6,265 nt of DNA from Candidatus Methanocomedens sp. GTDB lineage: Archaea > Halobacteriota > Methanosarcinia > Methanosarcinales > Methanocomedenaceae. Below the pieces are notes generated by a model. It did not search any database. It worked only from the letters and a program-made list of their open reading frames with translations, and was not told the DNA's origin. The position numbers were made by a program, and so were the translations under genes. Positions 1 through 5,992 of this stretch are shown here, in pieces (the stretch's first letter is position 1; the number at the start of each line of letters is the position of its first letter). The stretch lies in NCBI GenBank assembly GCA_009649835.1, contig PYCK01000238.1:1-6265 (forward strand), given 5' to 3'.

Positions 1-59
1 GTATGGCGTTTTTCAGGATTTATTCCCTATTATTTTCATATTATGCACCGAGATATATT

Positions 60-80
60 GAAAAACCGGAGACATACTCC
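60..80 (-). terminator. Candidate terminator after serS
   Basis: Just downstream of the serS stop, read on the minus strand, GGAG and CTCC can form a 4-bp stem around a 5-base loop (68-80). This is followed by GG and a run of five T (61-65). The stem is weak, but archaeal termination depends mainly on the U-run, so this is a reasonable end point for the rps15-recJ-pcc1-serS transcript. Nothing else is recognisable in 1-88, which is AT-rich. Confidence 0.35.
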
Positions 81-88
81 TCTCACCA

Positions 89-1597
89 TCAAAGGAACCT
101 GATCCCCTCAGGCAGCTCCCCAACAATCTCCCTGAACGCCTCAGGCCACCCATCAGGATCCAGCCCCTTCTGAGCATAAAATACACTCGCCCAGCGCTCA
201 AGCCCGATCCCGCTGCACCCCGACCACAACTCCTTATTGCTCTGGCTCTTCACATTAAACCCTTTAGGATACTTATCCCCGTTCACGCTCATGTTCTGGA
301 ACTCCAGCCACTCACCATCCTCACCCCGGTACGGCATCACAGCCTCATAATCAATCGTACCCACCCGGGTCTCAGCCGCCAGCCCGGCCAGCCCCTCCTG
401 CGCCATAAACCAGGGCGTGACCCAGGCCGTCCTCCACTCCAGGTCCAGGATATCATTGAAAATATGCATATACCTCTCCTGCATATCCTCAGAATGCGCC
501 ACCACCTGCTCAGGCGTACCCATGAACACCAGTTCAATTCTGTGGAACTCATCCACCCGCTCCATGCCGTGGAGGCCGCCGCTCTCATAACGGTGCGATG
601 TTCCACTGCGGTCGAACACATACAGGGGCAGCCCGTCATCAGGCATAGTCTCGCCCGCCAAAAACGGCCAGAACGGCGGACACTGGGCATAACACAGCCC
701 GCCAATAGGTTTGTCTATCTTCTCAGCAATCATGTCAAGCGGCACCTCAAGAGTCACCTTGTAGTGGTCTGCCACTTCCTCCCAGAACTCAGGGTCACGG
801 GTCTTGGGCGGGCACACATAGTATATCTCAGGATACACACCCTTGGCATGACCCGAACGCTGCCACACATCCCAGGTAACCAGTTTGGGGAATATCATCT
901 CCCTGTATCCAAGGGGCTTGACTATCTCCTCCATAACAATACGCTCAAAAGCCCGAAACACTGCCACACTCTGCGGAGCGTGTATCCACTGCCCCCGGCT
1001 GGCACCCCGCTTGATCCAGCCCCGCTTCATCAGTTCCTCAGTCGGGTCACTGTCAAATCCATGCTCCTTCTTCCCGCTTTCCCACATCAGGTTCCAGTGC
1101 TCGCCTTTACCGCCGTAGGACTGGGCTTTCACCTTATCCTCAACAAGCGATATAATGCGATCAGGCACCCGGTTCTCTATCTCAGACTGCCCCAACTCCA
1201 GCGACAGGGTGATGGCACCGTTCGCATATTCCATACTGTCCACATAAGGGAGTTTGAATTCTTTCAGGGGCTGCTCTGAGGGTATACTGACCACATATTC
1301 GGATATCTCCAGTCCCCGCACACCGATCCTGTGCCCTTTACCCAGCAGTTCGGCCAGGGGTTTGCGAAGCCGCAGTATAGCATCATGGGCCCGCACATAC
1401 CTGCCTGAAGTGATCTCCAGTTTGACCCCGTCCCCATCCACATCCATTGACGAGATACTTGCACCCATACCCTCCGGGGCACCCTTTGAAAGAATAGTGC
1501 CCTCTGCATCCTTTAACATGTCCAGTATTTCTTGCCTGGCCGGTGCCGGGTCTGCGCTGGTCTTAAACTTTCCCTTGATCCTGAACTGGAGTTCCAT
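89..1597 (-). CDS. serS: Type-2 (methanogenic-type) serine--tRNA ligase
   Basis: This cytoplasmic class II synthetase charges tRNA-Ser (and, where present, tRNA-Sec) with serine using ATP. It belongs to the rare methanogen-type SerRS, which has an unrelated N-terminal tRNA-binding domain and an active-site zinc. The length of 502 aa equals that recalled for the Methanosarcina barkeri enzyme. Its reported zinc ligands Cys306, Glu355 and Cys461 occur here at the same numbers: CPPFW at 306-310, FHRIE at 351-355 within motif 2, and SGCSGIGLER at 459-468 within motif 3. Glu338, Trp396, Asn435 and Ser437, which I recall as substrate-pocket residues, also coincide. The N-terminal domain covers about 1-165 and the catalytic core about 190-502. 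The ATG overlaps the pcc1 stop by one base (TAATG), and a GAGG Shine-Dalgarno lies 10 nt upstream inside pcc1, so translational coupling is likely. It is the last gene of the cluster. No key residue is missing. Confidence 0.97.
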   Translation of the reverse strand: MELQFRIKGKFKTSADPAPARQEILDMLKDAEGTILSKGAPEGMGASISSMDVDGDGVKLEITSGRYVRAHDAILRLRKPLAELLGKGHRIGVRGLEISEYVVSIPSEQPLKEFKLPYVDSMEYANGAITLSLELGQSEIENRVPDRIISLVEDKVKAQSYGGKGEHWNLMWESGKKEHGFDSDPTEELMKRGWIKRGASRGQWIHAPQSVAVFRAFERIVMEEIVKPLGYREMIFPKLVTWDVWQRSGHAKGVYPEIYYVCPPKTRDPEFWEEVADHYKVTLEVPLDMIAEKIDKPIGGLCYAQCPPFWPFLAGETMPDDGLPLYVFDRSGTSHRYESGGLHGMERVDEFHRIELVFMGTPEQVVAHSEDMQERYMHIFNDILDLEWRTAWVTPWFMAQEGLAGLAAETRVGTIDYEAVMPYRGEDGEWLEFQNMSVNGDKYPKGFNVKSQSNKELWSGCSGIGLERWASVFYAQKGLDPDGWPEAFREIVGELPEGIRFL

Positions 1598-1860
1598 TAA
1601 TCATCATCCTCACAATTTTCTTTATTATCTTTCCCAACTGTTTTTAGCATATCGGCAGCTATCCTTGCATTCATGAGATAATCATCCACAGTTGCAATTA
1701 AACTTCCTATCTTTCCTGACTCGAAAAACGTGGTCACCGACCCCTCCCCATATTCAGTTCTAATGCTTTCCAGGTTGTCAGGTTCCAGCGAGCGTGTGAT
1801 CATAACAGCAATATCCGGTGCATTTTCGGCCTTTATAGAGATATTCCCCTTTATCTTCAT
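1597..1860 (-). CDS. pcc1: KEOPS complex subunit Pcc1
   Basis: This small 87-aa protein matches the Pcc1 family, the dimerisation subunit of KEOPS. KEOPS makes the universal t6A37 modification on ANN-decoding tRNAs together with Kae1, Bud32 and Cgi121. Recognisable features are an N-terminal beta segment (IKGNISIKAE), the family-typical SLEPDNLES stretch at 24-32, and the C-terminal helix region KIGSLIATVDDYLMNARIA at 50-68, followed by a charged tail ending EDDD that is probably disordered. The start overlaps the upstream recJ-like stop as ATGA. A GGAGG Shine-Dalgarno (complement at 1870-1874) lies 9 nt before the ATG, supporting this start. The stop overlaps the serS start. No other KEOPS gene is in the window. 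Identification rests on the family pattern, since short Pcc1 proteins are divergent. Confidence 0.85.
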   Translation of the reverse strand: MKIKGNISIKAENAPDIAVMITRSLEPDNLESIRTEYGEGSVTTFFESGKIGSLIATVDDYLMNARIAADMLKTVGKDNKENCEDDD

Positions 1861-3164
1861 GCCAGCTGCCCTCCCACTATCCTGTCTACAGCTGCTAAAA
1901 AACCCTCTTCGGAACCGACAGGTATGCCTGCTCCTGAGGCTATATTATGGCCGCCGCCCTGTCCACCTGCCGCCTGTGCAGCTTCCCGCATGGCAATGGC
2001 AAGGTCAAGCCCCCTGTCAACCAGTTTCCGGGTGCCTCTGGCAGATACTTTAACCAGGTCATCTACTTTGTTCAATGTAATGAACGGTTTGTCAGGGCAA
2101 ACATACCGAATCAACGTGCCTGCAATAATACCGGTACCCGTATTATCCTCAAGGGCCACGTACCTGATATTTCCCATCTCCCTGATCATGGCTTCGGCTT
2201 CCCTGATATTTTCCACAATGGTCTTCTGGTACTTTACTGCCAGGGATAGAGCTTCATCCACAACGCCCGCATCCCGCAGGCACAACGATAATCCCAGGTC
2301 TGCTCTGTTCACCTTACCGCAGCAGTTAAGCATCCATTCCAGGGTGAAAATATTAGGCACTACTTCCTTTTCCAGTATCAACACATCGCCCACCATTGAC
2401 CTGACAATTGTTGGGTCTGCCCTGCCTGCGATCTTCAATGCCATGGCCGAGGCTAACCTGCCCAGGTCTTCTGTCCCTATATCCTGGATAGGACCGCTTA
2501 TACCAAGTTCACTGAGAAAAGCCTCGGTGGCCGCCTTATCGCCTGTTGTGTCCAGGTAGGGTTCTGTCAGTGTCAGCAATACGTCTTCCACAGGGCCGTC
2601 CGGCACCTTCAGGCCAGTCTTCACTGATATCACACCTGCTTTTTTCCCCTCTTCCAGTATCTCGCTGTTGGGGCCATCCATCCTCTGTTTATCCCCTACA
2701 GCCCCGGTCAGTGCCAGACCGGCCAGGTCTGTGTTATCACCCATACCGCGAGCCACGTAATACGCTGTACCTGATGCAGAGAGCAGGCTTGAACCATCAA
2801 TACCTAACACCTGGGGATTGACATGGACACGATGGCTGTGGTCACCCACTACCTGGTGGTGGTCGATAATGATCACATCGTCTTTTACCATATCCAGAAG
2901 TTCAGGCTGGCCGCTGCCCATATCACAAAATACCACAGCTCCGTCTTTCCCGTATACCTGTGTATTGACCATGTCAATCACTCCCTGGTCCAGGGAGCTT
3001 ACAATGGAGGTGTGGAAAACGATATTTGCCCTTAGCAGGGCAGTAGACATTATTCCGGCAGCGCTCAGGCCGTCTGCGTCGTTATGGGATATTACCCTTA
3101 CAAAATTATAGTTATCAAGTGCCTTTGCTGCTTCCCGGCCCAGAGAAAATAACGTTTCGGTCAT
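1857..3164 (-). CDS. Archaeal RecJ-like DHH-family phosphoesterase/exonuclease
   Basis: This 435-aa protein belongs to the DHH/DHHA1 superfamily, the archaeal RecJ-like (GAN/aRecJ) group. Such proteins act on single-stranded DNA or RNA ends, and several bind GINS in the CMG replicative helicase. All metal-binding motifs are visible: HNDADG at 27-32, FCDMG at 79-83, DHH at 101-103 and GDK at 157-159. The C-terminal DHHA1 domain carries SARG at 374-377 and the glycine-rich substrate motif GGQGGGHNIASGAG at 400-413. The domains are therefore complete and nuclease activity is expected. It lies 57 bp downstream of rps15 and overlaps pcc1 by four bases (ATGA). Only a poor Shine-Dalgarno-like AGGG sits directly against the ATG, so the start is less certain than for its neighbours, although the N-terminus is family-like. 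The exact role (replication, repair or RNA decay) cannot be read from the sequence. Confidence 0.92.
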   Translation of the reverse strand: MTETLFSLGREAAKALDNYNFVRVISHNDADGLSAAGIMSTALLRANIVFHTSIVSSLDQGVIDMVNTQVYGKDGAVVFCDMGSGQPELLDMVKDDVIIIDHHQVVGDHSHRVHVNPQVLGIDGSSLLSASGTAYYVARGMGDNTDLAGLALTGAVGDKQRMDGPNSEILEEGKKAGVISVKTGLKVPDGPVEDVLLTLTEPYLDTTGDKAATEAFLSELGISGPIQDIGTEDLGRLASAMALKIAGRADPTIVRSMVGDVLILEKEVVPNIFTLEWMLNCCGKVNRADLGLSLCLRDAGVVDEALSLAVKYQKTIVENIREAEAMIREMGNIRYVALEDNTGTGIIAGTLIRYVCPDKPFITLNKVDDLVKVSARGTRKLVDRGLDLAIAMREAAQAAGGQGGGHNIASGAGIPVGSEEGFLAAVDRIVGGQLA

Positions 3165-3179
3165 CCCTGGAATAATGGT

Positions 3180-3217
3180 AAAAATAGATGAAATAGTTGA
3201 TGGAATGAACCATCAAC
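3180..3217 (-). terminator. Hairpin plus U-run between rps15 and the recJ-like gene
   Basis: On the minus strand a perfect 8-bp stem (GTTGATGG / CCATCAAC, 3196-3217) with a 6-base loop starts 4 bases after the rps15 stop. It is followed by U-rich sequence ending in five T (3180-3184). It has the form of an intrinsic terminator or a processing/attenuation site between the ribosomal gene and the three downstream genes. No clear TATA box for a second promoter is visible in the 57-bp gap, so termination is probably partial. Confidence 0.5.
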
Positions 3218-3221
3218 CGAT

Positions 3222-3680
3222 CTACTGGATTATTAATCGTTCAGCAGTGTCCGGACTGTATTTCCAGTCTGCCGGCATAACACCGTTCCTGCTGTAGTAC
3301 TTGCCCAGGCGTCGTACTTTTGCCTCTGTAAGGTTCAGTGCCCTTTTGTTGTGGTGATCCTTGTGGTTGTTTACCATGTGTTTCCTGAGTCTCAAAGCCT
3401 TTATGATCAGGTTTGAGATATCCTCAGGCAGGCTTGGGGCCACATCATTGTCTTCCAGTATCTTTGTGACCTTTTTACCTGTGGATAATTTGATATCCGG
3501 CACACCATAGGTGTCCCGCATGATTATGCCTATCTTACTGGTAGTTTTATCCTGATTGGCAAGTTCAACTACTTTTTTCTCTATATCTTCTGACGAAAGG
3601 GTAACCCATTGCGGGGCTTCATTTCTCAAGGGTTTTGTGGACCTTGATACACCCTTTCTCCTGGTATGCATTCTAGCCAA
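3222..3680 (-). CDS. rps15: 30S ribosomal protein S15 (uS15), archaeal type
   Basis: uS15 is a primary 16S rRNA-binding protein of the small subunit platform. The 152-aa length matches the archaeal/eukaryotic form, which has an N-terminal extension beyond the roughly 88-aa bacterial core. The N-terminus MARMHTRRKG and the C-terminal rRNA-binding region (HKDHHNKRALNLTEAKVRRL, 106-125, then GKYY) are characteristic. The start codon is TTG: a GGAGG Shine-Dalgarno (complement 3688-3692) lies 7 nt upstream of it, and this start gives the family-typical N-terminus. The in-frame ATG three codons later would remove the first three residues. A TATA box 48 nt upstream gives a short leader. It leads the rps15-recJ-pcc1-serS cluster. 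Confidence 0.97.
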   Translation of the reverse strand: MARMHTRRKGVSRSTKPLRNEAPQWVTLSSEDIEKKVVELANQDKTTSKIGIIMRDTYGVPDIKLSTGKKVTKILEDNDVAPSLPEDISNLIIKALRLRKHMVNNHKDHHNKRALNLTEAKVRRLGKYYSRNGVMPADWKYSPDTAERLIIQ

Positions 3681-3687
3681 ATATGTT

Positions 3688-3692
3688 CCTCC
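3688..3692 (-). promoter_or_regulatory. Shine-Dalgarno of rps15
   Basis: GGAGG on the minus strand, 7 nt before the TTG start codon. It decides between the TTG start and the ATG at codon 4. Confidence 0.85.
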
Positions 3693-3727
3693 GGTTATGA
3701 TAATCCTGAATATTATTATGATTCTGT

Positions 3728-3736
3728 TATATATTA
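3728..3736 (-). promoter_or_regulatory. TATA box of the rps15 operon
   Basis: AATATATAA on the minus strand, 48 nt upstream of the rps15 start. Transcription would begin about 25 nt downstream, near 3705, giving a leader of roughly 20-25 nt that contains the GGAGG site. Spacing and sequence fit a standard archaeal TBP site. The upstream BRE is not clearly recognisable. Confidence 0.65.
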
Positions 3737-3751
3737 TTGTGGCAAGGCGAA

Positions 3752-3767
3752 GTGGTCAGATTACCAC
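3752..3767. repeat. Small inverted repeat upstream of the rps15 TATA box
   Basis: GTGGT and ACCAC face each other across 6 bases, and outer TGTGG (3739-3743) and CCACA (3764-3768) offer an alternative pairing. It lies just upstream of the TATA box, so it would not be in the rps15 transcript. It could be an operator or chance. No known site is recognised. Confidence 0.25.
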
Positions 3768-3774
3768 ACCATAC

Positions 3775-3797
3775 GATAAATAAGTTGCGTAAGCAAC
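3775..3797 (-). terminator. Candidate terminator downstream of cooS
   Basis: On the minus strand GTTGC-TTAC-GCAAC (3784-3797) forms a 5-bp stem with a tetraloop. It is followed at once by the U-rich stretch TTATTTAT. It lies about 100 bases after the cooS stop and before the rps15 TATA box, so it plausibly ends the cooS message. Confidence 0.45.
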
Positions 3798-3836
3798 AGG
3801 GTGGGAATAATCGATCAGGGAAAACCGGTAGCTGTA

Positions 3837-3879
3837 GGGTGGAGCCCCCTCTGCGCCACCCCCGAATGAATTAGGGGGC
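3837..3879. repeat. Overlapping, mutually exclusive stems after cooS
   Basis: Three pairings share the same bases: GGGTGG (3837-3842) with CCACCC (3856-3861), GCCCCCT (3844-3850) with AGGGGGC (3873-3879), and CCCCC (3859-3863) with GGGGG (3874-3878). The cooS 3' untranslated RNA would contain this GC-rich block in otherwise AT-rich DNA. It could stabilise the 3' end, or be part of a degenerate repeat. No known RNA family is recognised. Confidence 0.4.
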
Positions 3880-3897
3880 ACCACATTGCATTTTTTG

Positions 3898-5793
3898 CTA
3901 TAATCCCAAACCCTTACGCTTATCATCGATCACTTCTATTATCATTTCTGCTGCCTTTATCGGATCAGTCTCAACCGCAAACTTGCCACCGACAATATCT
4001 TCTGCACCTGCTGTCAGGAGGTCCACAACATTTGAACTTCCCATAATCGCCGGAGGAAGTCCAAGAAGCGTGAATATTCCTGATGCAACCGCATAAGTCC
4101 CTATGCTGACAGCCTTCTCGCTCATCCATTCGGGCGCTGCCGCTGCAACTGGAAGGTCTGATATGTCAACACCAAGCTCGTCTGCAATAGAGGCTACAAC
4201 GACGAGTATCCTGCTTATATCAACACAGGAGCCCATGTGAAGAACTGGTGGTATCCCAAGCGATTTACAGAGAGATTTTAAACCTTCTCCTGCCATATCT
4301 GCCGCATCAGGGAGTAGAAGCCCTGCTTTTGCACACGCAATTGCACTGCATCCTGTTTCAACCACAAGAATATCATTCTTGATCAGCGCCTTTGTCATCT
4401 CAACATGGTTCTTATCCTGCACCACCTTGGGATTGTTACACCCGACCAGAGCAGCAATCCCCCTGATCTTCCCTTCTTTTATCGCATCGATCAACGGTGT
4501 TAAACTTCCACCAAGTGCCGCAATGATCGCTTCAGCACTAAATCCTGCCATCATATCGACTGGATCTGGTGGGATCAACACCCTCCCAGGATTGCGGTTT
4601 TTAAAGTTTAAAATAGCCCGTTTTACTATTCCCTTTGCGATATCAAACCCATTCTCGTCATCAAACTCAATATGCTCTGCGCTTGGGAATTTCGCTTTCG
4701 GTGAAGTTGAGATGAACAGCGTGTGATAGCACTTTGCAACATCTCCAAGTGATGGCATGATACACTGCACGTCTACAACCATCGCCTCAACGGCCCCTGT
4801 TACGACTGCAAGCTCCTGGTCAAGGAAATTTCCAGCAACAGGAATACCACGTCTCATCAAAAGCTCATTTGCGGTACAGCACATCCCACAGAGATTGATA
4901 CCGGTAGCTCCCTCCATCTTTGCAAGTTCCACAAGTTCCGGGTCATTTACTGCTTCTGCAAGCATCTCAGAGAGGATCGGCTCATGCCCGTGCACCACGA
5001 TGTTGACTTCCTTCTCATTTAGCACCCCGAGATTCACCCTCGATGTTACAGGTTTTGGTGTTCCAAAAAGGACATCAGAAAGCTCTGTCGCAATCATGGA
5101 GCCTCCCCAGCCATCTGATAAGGATGTCCTGAGTCCATGGAGGATGAGGTTTGCATAGTCATTATCAACCCCTATGTGGGTTCGATGCATCATCTCAACG
5201 ATCTCTCTATCGACTCCCCTTGGAATGATTCCCAGGTCTTTCCAGAGCTTCTGTCTAACCTCAGGTGCACGCTCAACGAACTGCAAAGCGCCCTTTACCA
5301 TCCCGAACTCGTCAAGAACTGCGAGTGCAAGCTCTTTTGCAATCACGTTTTTATCTTTACCCGTAGTCTCGATTCCAAACTCTGCTGCAAGAGCCTTTAA
5401 CTTCCCTTCATCTTTGATCTCATATCCCGATGCTTTATTCTCTGCTGTGAGGAGCAAGGTGTGAGCTATATCCCTGCCGTGATCCGAGTGTGCCGCAGCA
5501 CCTGCTGCGATCGCCCTTGAAAGGTTTCTTGCAACGAGCGTATCATAGCCAGCTCCACAGACTCCTTTGTTGGCTTTCGCTGCATGGGGACCTACCCTGA
5601 GATATATCGGCAGCGAGGGGTGGGTAAGCCTGCAGGGACCCATTGTGCAGTTCTTACAGCAGATTCCAAGCTCGCCGAAGTTGCATTTGTCTCCCTGCTT
5701 TTCAAAACGGTCCCAGACAAGTTCAACTTCGTCCCTCTTTGCTTTATCTATGAGGGGTTTTGCAGTTTTATCAATCGTCTTTTCTGATGCCAT
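3898..5793 (-). CDS. cooS: Anaerobic (Ni-Fe) carbon monoxide dehydrogenase catalytic subunit
   Basis: CooS oxidises CO with water to CO2, two protons and two electrons (reversibly) at a NiFe4S4 C-cluster in a cytoplasmic homodimer. The 631-aa length fits the family. N-terminal cysteines Cys37 and Cys45 fit the intersubunit D-cluster; Cys46, Cys49, Cys54 and Cys79 fit the B-cluster. C-cluster ligands are all visible: VHGHEP at 267-272, GMCCTANE at 303-310 (Cys306), Cys344, GCNNP at 451-455 (Cys452), GCSAIAC (Cys482) and GSCVD (Cys523). The acid-base lysine is Lys560 in MSEKA, and His102 lies in HSDHGR. The start ATG is preceded at 6 nt by GGATGTGA, a near-perfect Shine-Dalgarno. No cooC, cooF, ACS (cdh) or hydrogenase genes adjoin it, so its electron acceptor is unknown; CO detoxification, reductant balance or carbon fixation are possible. 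Sampled rows run about 38-53% GC against 52-73% in serS, consistent with a different history. Confidence 0.97.
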   Translation of the reverse strand: MASEKTIDKTAKPLIDKAKRDEVELVWDRFEKQGDKCNFGELGICCKNCTMGPCRLTHPSLPIYLRVGPHAAKANKGVCGAGYDTLVARNLSRAIAAGAAAHSDHGRDIAHTLLLTAENKASGYEIKDEGKLKALAAEFGIETTGKDKNVIAKELALAVLDEFGMVKGALQFVERAPEVRQKLWKDLGIIPRGVDREIVEMMHRTHIGVDNDYANLILHGLRTSLSDGWGGSMIATELSDVLFGTPKPVTSRVNLGVLNEKEVNIVVHGHEPILSEMLAEAVNDPELVELAKMEGATGINLCGMCCTANELLMRRGIPVAGNFLDQELAVVTGAVEAMVVDVQCIMPSLGDVAKCYHTLFISTSPKAKFPSAEHIEFDDENGFDIAKGIVKRAILNFKNRNPGRVLIPPDPVDMMAGFSAEAIIAALGGSLTPLIDAIKEGKIRGIAALVGCNNPKVVQDKNHVEMTKALIKNDILVVETGCSAIACAKAGLLLPDAADMAGEGLKSLCKSLGIPPVLHMGSCVDISRILVVVASIADELGVDISDLPVAAAAPEWMSEKAVSIGTYAVASGIFTLLGLPPAIMGSSNVVDLLTAGAEDIVGGKFAVETDPIKAAEMIIEVIDDKRKGLGL

Positions 5794-5799
5794 AATACT

Positions 5800-5807
5800 T
5801 CACATCC
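5800..5807 (-). promoter_or_regulatory. Shine-Dalgarno of cooS
   Basis: GGATGTGA on the minus strand matches the archaeal consensus GGAGGTGA at 7 of 8 positions and lies 6 nt before the cooS ATG. It supports a leadered transcript and this start codon. Confidence 0.7.
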
Positions 5808-5813
5808 TTGCAG

Positions 5814-5838
5814 CATATATTTTAATATTTTGTTTTTT
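5814..5838 (-). promoter_or_regulatory. AT-rich TATA-like region of cooS
   Basis: A 25-base stretch of almost pure A/T with TATA-like words (AAAATATT, TTAAAATATA) ends about 20 bases before the cooS start. If its upstream half is the TBP site, transcription would start around 5808-5812 and just include the Shine-Dalgarno. A site further downstream would give a leaderless message. The exact box cannot be decided by eye. Confidence 0.45.
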
Positions 5839-5992
5839 ACCAGTTGCTTCCACTAAGCCCCGTCCTAGCCGCACCACACTTGAGATAAAATCCAGGGCAT
5901 CCACGAACTGTCGGATGTGTATTTTTTGCATCTCTTATCTCAAGCGGTTTAAGCATAACGTGTTTGGGGTTGCCTAAGTCAGCAACCCCGTA
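5837..5992 (-). other. 51-codon open frame overlapping the intergenic hairpins, possible remnant
   Basis: A second minus-strand frame stays open for 51 codons between TAA codons at 5993-5995 and 5837-5839. Its only ATG is at 5956 (39 residues, beginning MLKPLEIRDA and containing KCGAARTGLS). The composition looks protein-like (two cysteines, basic and glycine residues), but there is no ribosome site and it runs through the hairpin at 5966-5989. It could be the decayed end of an older gene or mobile element, or a dispersed repeat that happens to be open. No family is assigned. Confidence 0.2.
5879..5944. repeat. 10-bp perfect inverted repeat with an inner hairpin upstream of cooS
   Basis: CTTGAGATAA (5879-5888) and TTATCTCAAG (5935-5944) are perfect complements 46 bases apart. 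Between them CATCC (5898-5902) and GGATG (5913-5917) form an inner hairpin, extendable by a G-U pair. The whole unit lies 86-151 bases before the cooS start, upstream of the TATA-like stretch. It could bind a dimeric regulator or fold in a longer leader RNA if transcription begins further upstream. Confidence 0.45.

Larger units (their letters stand above)
5800..5931 (-). other. Short open frame (43 codons) directly upstream of cooS, doubtful
   Basis: An ATG at 5931 opens a 43-residue frame beginning MQKIHIRQFV and ending at a TGA seven bases before the cooS ATG. An in-frame TAA lies two codons upstream of its ATG. It overlaps the AT-rich cooS promoter candidate and another short open frame, and has no good Shine-Dalgarno. 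I do not recognise the product. It might be a leader peptide or chance; I favour chance. Confidence 0.15.

Noticed and set aside
13..201. Minus-strand 62-codon frame running across the serS 3' end
   Set aside because: It reads serS in a different frame and simply continues into the AT-rich flank. No start signal or family features.
464..1279. Plus-strand open frame of 271 codons inside serS
   Set aside because: It is antisense to a complete, well-conserved SerRS, has no recognisable family or ribosome site, and is explained by the GC-rich codon pattern of serS.
3728..3870. Minus-strand 47-codon open frame between cooS and rps15
   Set aside because: It has no ATG or ribosome site, contains the stems and candidate terminator, and ends in the rps15 TATA box. 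It is noncoding on present evidence.
3878..5878. 8-bp direct repeat GCACCACA at 3878-3885 and 5871-5878 flanking cooS, like a target-site duplication
   Set aside because: An 8-base match between two stretches of about 200 bases is readily expected by chance, and no matching terminal inverted repeats lie just inside it.
5567..5977. Plus-strand 136-codon frame spanning the cooS 5' end and intergenic region
   Set aside because: Its first half is antisense to the conserved cooS N-terminus and its second half crosses the inverted repeats. No recognisable protein features.
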